From the NCBI GenBank assembly GCA_963969345.1, contig OZ017769.1, positions 2,857,600 through 2,921,599 on the forward strand: DNA of 64,000 bases, in the 5' to 3' direction. The notes below the pieces were generated by a model. The model did not search any database. It was not told the origin of the DNA and saw only the letters and a list, made by a program, of their open reading frames with translations. The stretch comes from Turbatrix aceti (lineage: Eukaryota > Nematoda > Chromadorea > Rhabditida > Panagrolaimidae). The translations under genes and the position numbers were made by a program. Below are positions 19,691 to 29,996 of the stretch, piece by piece (position 1 is the first letter of the stretch; each line of letters begins with the position of its first letter).

Positions 19691-20370
19691 ACTACCTAGG
19701 TAGAAAACGGGCCAGCGAGCGCGCATTCAAAACTACCGCGGTAGTCGAAGATCTACCCCCGGTTTACCACGGTTGACCTAGGTAGAACTTTTCCTACCTC
19801 GGTAAAAACTTGTCGTTTTCTTCTTGCCTGTGTGGGGGCGTCCCTGCTTGCTGCTGCCTCCGCTGCGTGCTCGTAACGCGAGAACGAGCATATCCGTAAA
19901 GGCATTGGGCCCGTATCTTCCGGCATCGCACGTGAGCTGCACCTGATGCCTGTCCGCTTTCCTGATCCGCGCCGCCGCATTGCCTGGGAAGAGGATCCTG
20001 AGCCGACCATGTTCCGCTGGTCCGGGATTCCTTGTCGTGTCTTTGCCGGCTATCCCATTTCTTGCCACTTGCCAATTCTTAGGCCACGGCCTACCCGAGT
20101 CCAGGTTAACCAAGTCCCTGCGTCTTACCTGTTCATCCGCTAAAAACGCTCTCACGCTTCTTTTAGGGACGGGTGGGAGGGAAACAGTCGAACAAAAACC
20201 GCAGATGGAGAGGAGAACTTTTTCTCCTCCTTCCTCGACTGCGAACTTACTGTATCGCGTCGAGAGTACTCAGACCTCAATCCGGCTCTCTCCGCTCGCT
20301 CTCTCGCTACGCAAAAAACGATGCTTTCCGCTCCGTCGCTTCGGAACCTCGTTCCTTCGTCACTTCGTTT
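19691..20370. other. GC-richer stretch, unassigned
   Basis: Starts with an inverted-repeat-like run of ctacctaggtag and accgcggtag words (19690-19810). From 19870 to 20143 a plus-strand frame without stops ends ...ASYLFIR; the opposite strand is equally open, so I cannot decide whether either is real. From 20155 on there is a low-complexity C/T-rich sequence (ctcgctctctcgct). Confidence 0.35.
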
Positions 20371-20488
20371 CCTCGCTTCTACGCGAAAAACTTGTTTTTC
20401 GCTCCGCTATCGCTCGCTTTCGCTCCGAGAGCCTACTCTCGTTTAAGGATGCGAGGCGTTTATTCGGCTGTCGCCGGCAGATCACGTG

Positions 20489-21777
20489 CTCACAAAAAAA
20501 TAAAAATAATACATTGATGTATAAGTGTGCTGAATACATTTTTGTATCGAAAATAATACATTAGACGTATGAAAACAAAAAAACGTATTTTTATCAATAC
20601 AAAAAAAATGTATTTTTATTCAAACACGAAAATGTATACATTTCAATACATTTCTATATTTCACACACCCTAGTAGGGTAATTTTATTGTTTAGCGGAGT
20701 CTCAAAGCGAATGCTACGATCGACTCGCTGCAATTGCTCGCCAAATAAAAATTTGGATAGCATCGTTTTTTTTGTCTGTTGTTTTTTTGACGCACGCATT
20801 CTCTGTAATTGTTGTTTCTTTTTGCGTGACTTTTCGCGTTTCTCTTTCAAACTACTTCGGCAACTTTCCCAAAACGAATGCAACCTATGGAGCTAACCTG
20901 CTGTCGACTTTGGTATGTTTTTAACATTTACAAATTTTCTGTTTGTTTTCATACCTTTTTTATTTTAAAGCCAAACAAGTTTCACCCACTTTTACCTTTT
21001 TGTGCGATTGTGATCTAAGTTTTTGCGAATTGTTAGATAGAGTTGCAATGATGTCGATAGCTGGGGTGCTTTGATTGGCCTCACAATCGCAGAAAATGGT
21101 AATAAAGGGGGTTGAAATTCATTTGGCATCAAATTTTTAAATCGAGATAATTTTTGAGCTTAAATTTTGTTTTCAGCATGCAGCAGGTAACATAAAATTG
21201 CGCTTCAACAACGCATCTGTGCTTCGCTTCACACTGTCTGTAAGTTTCGGAAAAAACTCAAAGACCAAAATTATGTTCACGTTTTTAGGTAAAGCGGCTG
21301 CAATCAAACAACTTCAAGCCCTTATGTGATTGAAAAACAAATTAACTTCGAAGTCGAGGTCAGATTCCCGGCGATCTTCCAAGAAAAGACAAGCTGTCGC
21401 AACCGACGCGATATTCAAGAAGACGGTTGTCCTCATTTTTTTTACTTTTTGCTTCGGGTTGTTTTATATTTTCTTGTTTTTATATGATTGTGTTAATAAC
21501 TGAAATAAATTATGTCTAAAACGAATACCGTGGAACAACAACGAGGGGACGGTGGCCTAAAAAGCAGCTGCAAGCAAAACGCATTCGACGCGCTTTGCCA
21601 AGCCGAATACTATTCATTTTTGTTCATTTTTTAATACAAGCAATGTATTATTTGTGATACGAAAAAATGTATAGTTCGGCTGAACTATACATCGCTGTAT
21701 TGAGCACTCAATGTATACATTTTTTTTTCGATATTAATACGTCAGTGTATTAAATTCTATACACTGTTTTTTGTGAG
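20489..21777. mobile_element. 1.29-kb DNA transposon with CTCACAAAAAA termini
   Basis: Begins CTCACAAAAAA and ends TTTTTTGTGAG, an 11-bp terminal inverted repeat. B2 has the empty site (cacgtggagaacgtg at 32033), so the insertion is exact: cacgTG, element, TGgagaac, a 2-bp (TG) or possibly 3-bp (GTG) target duplication. Both subterminal regions are crowded with ATACATT/AATGTAT words, as in elements whose transposase binds subterminal repeats. The interior (about 20880-21540) holds a diverged relative of the gene-like repeat at 12205-12663 with its splice-like signals. No transposase is encoded, so it is non-autonomous. Confidence 0.85.
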
Positions 21778-22609
21778 TGGAGAACGTGCCTCGAGGATGG
21801 GGTATGTCGTCGGGACCGTGCCGTCGCAGATTGAAAACCTGTTGAAACCACGAGATCACCAATCGCTTACCTTTCGGGCTCCTAGGCCCTCGCTTCTGTT
21901 GGACTATCTTCTTCGATTTGAGATGTTGAGGTGCTGCGCCCAAAGGGGTCTGATCCATTTCGCACTTTCCTCTTTTACCGGAACGAGGGGGCTACGCCCC
22001 CTCATGGCATCAATCTGCTCGCAAAAATGCGGTGAATCACCAGGAATAGCACAGAAATCAAAAAAATGCCCAAGAAAAAAATGCAACGCACCCGCAGGGC
22101 AGAAGGCAAGCGCGTTGGCGCTTGCTTGCATGTTGCGGGCATTCCGTGGCGCTGAATTTAGCTGACGGAGCACATTGTGTGAGCGTGAGCGCGTAATCGA
22201 TCAATTCAAGAGCGGGGTTTATCTCAAACTTGGGTAATTAAACCCCTGGTTAATTAAAGTTAAAGCAAAACATACAAACGCCACGACGGATATAAAAGAA
22301 CAACACACGACAAAGGGATAAGGGGGGGGGGGGATCCACGACGGGGGTTGGAACAAAAAGGAGGCTTGAAATATAATGGGAAGGGGGATCATAATTTGTA
22401 GGAGATGTAGGCGACGGCGAGAATGTCGTCGATAGTGCAGGGAGGGCCGGAGCAAAGATGGGAATGTTGATGATGGTGCTGTGGGAGAAGTGGAATTTCC
22501 CGGAGCCGAGAGGAGCTGTTGACGATGGAACTGGGGGATAAGGTGAATTTCCCGGAGCAGAGGGGAGCTGATCTGCGATTGGAATAATGCATGACCATCA
22601 TGACAGCCC
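21778..22609. other. Repeat-derived spacer with LTR-related fragment, B1
   Basis: Contains a perfect hairpin GAGGGGGC-tac-GCCCCCTC (about 21985-22004) and, at about 22188-22250, the reverse complement of an LTR 3' segment related to the 386-bp LTRs (words such as cgcgtaatcgatcaattc and ggtttatctcaaacttgg). A G run of ten lies at 22323-22333. No gene is seen. The same lies in B2 at 32038-32867. Confidence 0.5.
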
Positions 22610-23039
22610 CTAATCAAACCGTTGTAAAAATTCATAGATATCTTCACGACCTGGGGCAAGAACGTAAGCATGTTGCACGCATTCTTGCGCTTTGGACGCG
22701 AAACCGATCACCTTCAATGCCTTGCCTCTTAAGAGTCGAAGAGATGCACTGGAAAAAAAAACGTTCATAAAGCAAAAAAAAAAATCAAAAAACTCACCGC
22801 GTGTTCTGATCAGTAGACTTCACGTCGAACAGTTCAGCGGTGCAGAGATCATCTATTAAACTCTGAATGTTGGATTTAAGTTCCGTTCTGAATGCCTGTG
22901 ATTCAATACTGGCTGTGTGAGCAGTTATTGAACGGAATGCTTTCGACAGAAGGTAATAAGCATGCTCAAAATCCTTCGTTTGCAATGCCAAAAGTCCCTG
23001 CGTTTGAAAATCTTTGATCTTCAAAATTCTGGAGTCCAT
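22610..23039 (-). CDS. Small TPR-like protein, B1 copy
   Basis: Two exons on the minus strand, 22798-23039 and 22610-22748, joined in phase across a 49-bp intron (GTGAG donor, TTCCAG acceptor), giving about 126 aa from the ATG at 23039 to TAG. An acceptor (ttttcag) sits three bases before the ATG, so this may be an internal exon of a longer gene or a trans-splice site. The helical pattern (FQTQGLLALQTKDFEHAYYL and later AQECVQHAYVLAPGREDIY) resembles tetratricopeptide helices. No specific family is recognised. Relative to B2 there are three residue differences (D/E, A/T, Q/K). Confidence 0.55.
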
Positions 23040-23231
23040 CACCTGAAAACCATTACGTAATCGTAAAATCTAAAAAAATAGCAAAAAAAAAAGCTAAACA
23101 CCGCGCATCGATTATTGTGATAGTTGCTATGCCTCGGTGGTTCTCTGTGGTCTGTGCGGCGGTTGTCTTTGTCAATCATCGCTGCCGTCGAGCTGTGGTC
23201 ACAAAACCGATATAAAAAAAGACTGATCGTA

Positions 23232-24723
23232 CTATCGGTCAAATCTCGTCGTCATTTCACTCACGATCACCTTACTCGTCGTGTCGTGCCCTATTTGAGA
23301 TGAAATCCGCAATGACACGTAAGAACAGCACTCCCATCCCGAGTCACTAGCACAAAAGATGCCGTCATCAACTACGCTCGCGGCCACTACAATAAATAAA
23401 CACCAAAAATGACTCATATACAAATTACTAGTCATTCCAAAAAACATTAAAAACTTACGGTCGGAATACAAGATGAAGCAGCGTCTTCGGCGTCGCAGAC
23501 TCGTCGTCGGATTGATCTCGTTCATGGCCATGTGAACGGTCGGCGGGACCGAAGCCGAGCGGGTCGTGAATCGGGTTTCGTTGAGATCGAGATCGACGTC
23601 CATGACGGTGTTGTCGTTGGGGCCGTCAAGAGGCTGTCCGACGCAGAAACAGGCACTGAGGCCGAGCGAGTACGATCCGCGGCTGGGACACGCACATTCG
23701 AGGTGTGGAGCGTGTAAAAGCGTTCCTCGTGGCTCGCGAACGTCAGACGAGTGCCATCAGGAGCGGCACTCACTTGCGGGTTCCTAAAAAAATCGTTTAT
23801 CACCATTTTTGAGCCCCAAAAACTCACGGAATGCCAAAAGCAGTCAGATCGTCGTTCTCGAGGAACTGCTCAATAGTACCGTACACCGGAGGAGCCTGGA
23901 TCGCGTCAAGATCGTCGGCAGGAGCGGGGAGGTCCGTGGAAAGCTGGGCAACGCGTCGGGCAGCCGGGCGGCGACGGCGACGTCGATTGTCTTCCTCGCT
24001 GTCTTCGGGGCTCACTCGACGACGACGCTTACGCCGCGGTCGTTCTTCCGGCTCGGGTCCCTCAGCATCAGGCTGGGCTTCGTCCGGATTCTGAGGCGCG
24101 GCGGCAACGACGGGTGGCTGCTCAGGTTCGACCGCCAGCTGCTGGTCGTCGTTCTTGTCGTACGGGTCGACAAAAGGAGCCTCGAATTCGGGCGGGATGT
24201 ACGGCGCCTTCTTCCTCCGCTTCCTGGTAGGAAATGTCGGAGATCTCCTCCTGCGACGGAAGGTACCATTCTTCGATGACGCGCTGGGCTCGGTCTGAAA
24301 AAAAAGCAGAAAATCAATAAAAACGCATAAAAAACAGTCAAAAAACTCACCATGCGTTTCCGAGACCTGCAGCTGAAGAATCCGAGCGACGCCGAGCAAA
24401 AGCTGGCCCGTAGCACCGGTGGCCATGCGGATAGAGCCCGTCTGAGAGGCTTCGGTGCCCTGCATGCGTCTGACCGTTCGCCTAAAGTCCAAAAAAGTAG
24501 GCCTAAAAGTCGAACGCAAAAAATGGCTCACACAACATTCTGCAGATCGACAACGCGAACTTCGTCTTGCTTGAAGAGATCCTTGCACTTGGACAGCGGA
24601 TACATGCCCATGTACCTGAAAAAGTATAAAAATGATCAAACCGCCCAAAAAATGTAAAAAAACTAGCCAAGGAATGCGAAGAGCCGAGTCTCGCTGCTTG
24701 AGAAACTCCGGAAGATCGTACAT
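23232..24723 (-). CDS. Multi-exon gene with highly charged middle, B1 copy; possible kleisin relative
   Basis: Reading on the minus strand from ATG at 24723, exons 24668-24723, 24532-24615, 24351-24481, 24267-24294 and 23828-24223 join in phase for about 231 aa. The first intron would use a GC donor (TG/GCTAGT), and the fourth is only 43 nt (24224-24266). After 23783 the gene continues (NPQVSAAPDGTRLTFASHEE) but I could not settle the last exons; a frame can be followed to TAG at 23232. Exon 3 contains IRMATGATGQLLLGVARI, which recalls the ALR-SG-LLLGVVRIY motif at the N-terminus of Rad21/Rec8 cohesin kleisins. The middle is very basic then acidic (RPRRKRRRR, PEDSEEDNRRRRRR). The kleisin idea is weak; a rapidly evolving nuclear protein is the safe reading. 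Confidence 0.45.
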
Positions 24724-24905
24724 GACGTTAGAAATGAAAAGATAACCTGAAATCTAAAAAGATAAAAAGATACTCCCAAAAAGCGATAAAAAAGGAGCAA
24801 AAACAGGAAAAAACAGGAAAACAAAAGCGAAAGCGAAAACAGATTGCAAACTTTGTGTTTTGTTTTTCCGCTCGTTCGTACCGTAACACGCTGCTGGGTT
24901 CTGAC

Positions 24906-25219
24906 CAGACATGAAAACGGGCCTAACTTTTAGGCCCAGGCCCGAAATTATCCATTCTGTATTTTTTTCAAATTTTTATCCAAAAAAATAGCAGCAAATC
25001 GTTATATAAATAACATAAATTACTGGTTTTTACTAAACATACTATGTTTTCTACCTGTAGAGACTAAATTTTGTTAAAAATAACCAAAATACAGTTAATT
25101 TTTCGTATTTTTTACAATATTGATTAAATCCCGGGCCAAAACGGGCTTTTCCGGGCCTACTGAAAAGTCACAGGCCGGGCCCGGGCCGGGCCGGGCTTCG
25201 GCAAGCCATTTTCTGTCTG
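24906..25219. mobile_element. 314-bp GGCC-rich MITE with 8-bp target duplication, B1
   Basis: Starts CAGACATGAAAACGGGCC and ends CCATTTTCTGTCTG, an imperfect terminal inverted repeat. It is flanked by the 8-bp direct repeat GTTCTGAC (24898-24905 and 25220-25227), typical of hAT elements. Clusters of GGCCCGGG lie near both ends. Non-coding. Confidence 0.85.
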
Positions 25220-25433
25220 GTTCTGACACGAATTTGGGTAAGCTATTGTTTTTGCTCGTTTGGGATTTTTTTCACGTTTTTCACGTTCTGTGATCAAGTT
25301 TTCTGTCCTTTTTCTGAGAACAGTGTTGCCGAGCATAGGGCTTGTCCAGAAATTACGTCATCGCAAAATCGGGGATTTTTAACCCCTCCCCCCTCTGTCA
25401 TCGGTCGTCATTGCAAGGTGGGGCACCCGGGAC

Positions 25434-25907
25434 CAGGGTTCTCAACGGGCCTGTTTTTTTTCGGCCCGGGCTGGGCCGGGCTTGCAAAATTGAGGCCCGG
25501 CCCGGCCCGGGCCAGCCCGGGCCGGCCCGCCTTAATAGTACCTAGTTTTGTTAATAAATTTTATCGTCGAAAAACCGTTAAAAAACAACAACAAACCCGA
25601 AGGAGGCAGAATCACTTCCTCGTCGTTGCACAGATTCATTTTCCGCTCAATTACTAGTGCTCTTATGAAGTGACGAAAAAATTACGGTGCCCGCCATTTA
25701 CCTTTTGCTTCCAGATTAGCCCAAAGGAACGGTGCCAGGTCCGCATTCTGCGTGCATTTCTTTGCATTCTTCGCGGTTTTTACTTTTTCATAAAATTTTT
25801 CATAAATTTTGAGTAAAATATGCATTTTTTAAATTATTTTCCGGCCCGTTTTGGCCCGGGCCGGCCAACAAAACCAATCGGCCCGGCCCGGGCCGTGGAG
25901 AACCCTG
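25434..25907. mobile_element. 474-bp GGCCCGGG-rich MITE (CAGGGTTCTC family), B1
   Basis: Ends are CAGGGTTCTCAACGGGCC and its near mirror GGCCGTGGAGAACCCTG. The flanking 8-bp direct repeat CCCGGGAC (25426-25433, 25908-25915) points to a hAT-type transposase. Both ends carry blocks of GGCCCGGGCCGG that are self-complementary. A third family member is at 41524-41975. Non-coding. Confidence 0.88.
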
Positions 25908-25915
25908 CCCGGGAC

Positions 25916-26464
25916 CCCCCCCCCACTAAATGACGTCATTTTGAAAAAAACCGTCATTTTTTAGCGGTTTTTCGCAATTTTGCTAATGTAAGAACTGCTT
26001 TTGATAACTATATGCCGAAATTATAGTGTAGTTATTGTGTTTTTTTAAGAAGCCTGTTCGGAGTCGGTCATATATTTTGGAGCAAAAACAGTACTCCCCC
26101 CTCCATCATTTTCCGTCATTTTTGGACTGACCCCCCTCGGGGTCTGTTAAAGTGAAAATATCAGGGAACGTTTATTTCACTCATTTTTTCGGTTTTCAAT
26201 CAATCAATCAATTTATCTCTTACTCGTACACACGGGATTATACAAATCAGTGGGGTCGTACGAAGAGGGGTCATTGTGCTGAATTTTTTTGACGATGCTT
26301 TACGATTTTTCAATTATTTTTCAGGTCATTCGTTACCCCATACTATCCGGATTTTTTGAACCCATGATCTACGATGTTGTATGCTTTTTGGGTCTATAAA
26401 TCAAACAAGCTTGGCAGGCATTCGTTTACTAACAAAAAAAAATAAATTACAAAAACCTCTATTC
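25916..26464. other. Spacer, B1
   Basis: AT-rich with tracts of C and a short (caat)n run near 26200 (caatcaatcaatcaa). No gene or element is recognised. Confidence 0.35.
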
Positions 26465-27516
26465 CCGCCAAACACAGATTTTAAAAAAAATCGGATTCTG
26501 TAGTTTTGGCTTCTGGAAGTTTTTGACAAAAATCGATGCCACGGGCTTCGTTTATGAGAAAAAAAGCTGAAAATTTTTTTATGGAGGTTTTGAAGGGCGG
26601 GGAACACGATATCGTTATCAGATTTTTTTTATCTTTACGGTAAGTGCCAATTTTAGGCTAAATTGTTCGGTTTTTTGGCCACTACGGGTTGGGTTTTCAG
26701 AGGTGGATACATTGGCATAGCCTATCTTTTTCCCCGTGTTCTGACGCCTCGAATGCTGTATAACACAAAATTTGCCAGATACTCTAAAGTTGTCATCCAT
26801 GAAGGAGTCATGTTCAATAAAAGGCCCTGAAGCCAATTTTTGTTTTTTATGCTCGCGGTCACTTTGGTAAGCTTTGACATGTCCCAAATATCACTTTAAG
26901 CTAGTTCAGCTTTTTATCGGATAATTGTGCCCAAAGTTACAGTGTTTGAAAGTTTCATGTTTTTTCAATGCCTGTGGCGGTGCCCAATATTGTCAGATAA
27001 AAACCCTGAAAATCTAGAATCAATCTCTGGGACATGCTAAAGTCTACCAAAGTTACCGCGAACAAAAAAAACAAAAATTGGCTTCAGGGCCTTTTATTAA
27101 ACATGATTCCATTTACACGCGCGCACACTCACTCGAAGCGAAAATCGCGCGTTTTCTTGAGTGCGCACCATAAAAGCCTATGCATGACAACTTTATTGTA
27201 TCTGGCAAATTTTGTGTTACACATCATTCGAGGCGTCAGAAGACGGGGAAAAAGATAGGCTATGCCAATGTATCCACCTCTGAAAACCCAACCTGTGGTG
27301 GCCAAAAAACCGAACAATTTAGCCTAAAATTGGCACTTACCGTAACGATAAAAAAAATCTGATAACGACATCGTGTTCCCCGCCCCTCAAAACCTCCATA
27401 AAAAAATTTTCAGCTTTTTTTCTCATAAACAAAGCCCGTGGCATCGATTTTTGTCAAAAAATTTCCAGAAGTTAAAACTACAGATTCCGATTTTTTTAAA
27501 AATCTGTGTTTGGCGG
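26465..27516. repeat. 1.05-kb long inverted repeat (fold-back element), B1
   Basis: The left arm starts CCGCCAAACACAGATTTT and the right arm ends with its reverse complement (…GTGTTTGGCGG at 27516). Matching segments run inward for about 450 bp, including ccataaaaaaattttcagc and tgccaattttaggctaaat with their mirror images. The right arm has an extra insertion (about 27113-27175, cgcgcgcacactcactcg) not in the left. The centre lies near 26960. No clear target duplication and no coding capacity. Confidence 0.8.
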
Positions 27517-28191
27517 TAGTGTTTATCTGATATCAGGTTTAGCCTGATATCAGGGTCTGATACTGATACTGATATCAGATCAGTATCAGTCAGGCAAGAA
27601 TTTTGAAAGGTCAACATGATACATATCATGATAGCAAAAATTAATATCAGTCAATATCATGATCTCAGAAAAAAGTATCATGATACTGATATCTCGATCA
27701 AAAAAACGGAAGCAACAACAAAAAACGGGTTTAAAGCAGTGTGGCGAAATTTCGGGAGAGATTACAACCCGTAAAAAAAATCTCCGGAGTATAAAAACTA
27801 GGTTTTACCGTTATTTTTTTCGTTATTTTTTATTTTTGAACACTGAAATCTTCTGCGAAATTTTTTTTACTCAAAAGAATCTCCGGATATTCTCCGGAGA
27901 AATTCTTTTGAGAGATATTGGAGATTCACTTTTTTTACTCGTTTTTCTAAACGACGACATTGCATGTTATTGATTCAAATGAAATTGAATTTGAGATTTT
28001 TTGTGGGATTTTTTTCATATCAGACAGATATCACGATATCAGACTGATATCATGATATCAGCCTGATATCAGATTACTATCAGTCAGGCACGTTTTTTTC
28101 CTTCAACCTGATATCAGTATCAGATCATGATCCATTTTTTAAGTATCAGATCATATCATGATATCAAAAAAACGGTATCAGATAAACACTA
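27517..28191. repeat. CTGATATCAG-rich palindromic element, B1
   Basis: Begins TAGTGTTTATCTGATATCAG and ends TATCAGATAAACACTA, a clear terminal inverted repeat. Both ends are packed with the perfect palindrome CTGATATCAG and with tatcatgata words, and the middle (27720-27970) holds a second small inverted repeat (ctccggatattctccggag). It directly abuts the previous inverted repeat. No matching target duplication was found. Confidence 0.7.
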
Positions 28192-28379
28192 GCCGTGTAT
28201 TGCGCTATCTCGTGATCCGAATGAAGCCGATCACATGACAGTTTTCCGACGTTTTGGCTTCGCTTGAACTCGCAGGACGACGCCGAGTACCCTTTACGCA
28301 TTTCAAGCCTCAGATCCCCGATTCGATAATGATGGTTGATCCTAAGATTACGAATAACTAATTTGGACTTTTTTTACGT

Positions 28380-29282
28380 ATGCTGTTTTTCACTCATTTT
28401 GACGTTTACACATTTTTATTTTTCTTTAATTTTTTTTCAAAACAATACATCAAAAAACACCAGTTTAAATAATATACTTCAGTTGAATTTAACAGTTTTA
28501 ACGTGCCAAAAAACAATAAATCTAGTAGGAAAAATTAATGAAATAGGTGACGGTCTTGTTGCCGTGGATAAAATTAATGTAACTGTTTGTGTTGACGAAA
28601 AGTCGTTCATTTAGTTTCGAACGCCGAGCAATTTAAAGCTTTTCGGGGGAGGCGTTTCAAACTCGGACATTGCAATATTTTTATCCACAAACTGGACGCA
28701 TTCACGAAAATAGAATTCAGCGTGGATTTGAGGTGGCGTTTTTTCCAGTTCTTGTAAAATATGCGCAAAGTCGTTCTCCAGGCGAACACGATCGTACGAC
28801 GTCTGAAACGAAAAAGCATCGTATGAAAGTACAAATGTAAATATGACATACAACTTTTGTTTGAGCAGGAAATATGGCTCTAAAAATCAAATGTTTTATG
28901 CCAGGAAAGACGGTGTAAAGGGCCTGGATCATTTCAGCAACTGGAAATCGGGGACTTAAATCCGGCAAGTTGATTTGTATCATGCGAGTTTCAGGCATGC
29001 TGCAAAAAAAAGAATAAAAAAAAGTATTGCAAAAACCGCAGCAGATTTACCGAATTGCCGTATTCTGGAGAAAGGTTGTCAAGTTGCTAGCATAGTCGAT
29101 ACCAAAGTCCAAAAGTATAACATTCGATATAAACCGCTTGGTATTAAAAAGCGTCTAAAACATTAATGTCAACTTTGTATAAAATAAATAAATATTTGTA
29201 CTTACAAGAAAATCCGAAAATCGGCGAACTCCAATAGGAACCAAGTTGATTTTTTTTGGTTCGGAAGGATTTTGAGGCAGTT
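28380..29282 (-). pseudogene. Inverted, truncated copy of the unrecognised block A gene, B1
   Basis: The minus strand matches A1 from about 975 back to 98, covering its last four exons and 3' flank with the same introns. One base is missing in the last exon (ctcggcg where block A has ctccggcg), so the frame ends early at GVRN-stop. The first exon is cut at 29282 inside the coding part, and the sequence aaatgtacttgg of block A reads aaaatcaacttgg. This copy is non-functional and older than the A1/A2 and B1/B2 duplications. Confidence 0.85.
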
Positions 29283-29996
29283 CACGTCATCAAGCGAGGG
29301 GGGAGGATCTTACGATCGCGACACGCCGTAGCTCGGCGGGGGTAGGCTTCGCCCCGCACTAGTCGTGCGATGGCGCCCGCACTCTCTCATTATGAGTCGA
29401 AGATCGGGCTAGCGTTGAGTCGTACATGTTTCTTCGGGAATAAATAGGGAAATACCGCTTCACTTTGGCAACAATTTTTTTTTAATCACAATTTGCAATT
29501 TGAGCATTGACAAGAGGTATTTTTTTAATCACAATTTTGCTTTATGTCAAGATTTTGTAATATTTGAGCATTGACACCAAAGGCGCCTCTGATCGTCTCC
29601 GTCTCTGGAGGCGCCTTCGCCTCCGAAGTCGAAGTCGAAGGCAAAGGCAATAATTTTACATACTTTGCGTTACACTGATTACGGGTACTTTTGGTTGCAT
29701 TGTTTCGTAAAAAAAATATAATGATGGAAAAAAAATTTATGATAATAAAAACTAGGGAAAAAAGTATTGGAAAGGCGGTATCGGAGTCGTCCCGCGAGTT
29801 CGAGCGAAGCTAAAATGTCAAAAACATTAAAACTGAACTATTTATTAATCTGTTGCCTTTCAACGCTGTTCATCTTGGCAGGTGTCTGACCTGCTGTTCT
29901 CGAGATCACCGTTCGGGTTTGTCTTTGGCCTTTCGCCACCCGAGTTGTTTACACTGCTGCTTGACCTGGTTTTCGGGGTCGCCGATGATCGAGTGG
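29283..29996. other. Spacer and piece of a decayed gag, B1
   Basis: Contains inverted GC words (ggcgggggtaggcttcgccccgc) near 29335-29358 and a Lys/Glu-type repeat (gaagtcgaagtcgaaggc) near 29625. From about 29840 to 29996 it carries the distal part of the minus-strand gag remnant that B2 preserves further (40100-40530). Confidence 0.45.

Larger units (their letters stand above)
20371..29996. repeat. Tandem duplication block B, copy B1
   Basis: From tcctcgcttctacgcg at 20371 to gatcgagtgg at 29996 the sequence matches 31917-40255 almost base for base, apart from a 1291-bp insertion in B1 at 20489. Only a handful of differences are seen in over 8 kb. B1 ends by joining the inverted Env/fold-back fragment, whereas B2 continues into different sequence. 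Confidence 0.95.

Noticed and set aside
19778..20155. Protein of about 65-125 aa on either strand
   Set aside because: Both strands are open at once in GC-richer DNA, with no start context, splice partner or family resemblance to choose between them.
25342..25657. Pro/Gly/Arg-rich peptides over the GGCC blocks
   Set aside because: They are translations of self-complementary MITE ends.
27517..28191. CRISPR-like array
   Set aside because: The repeats are palindromic words without regular unique spacers, and the DNA is eukaryotic.
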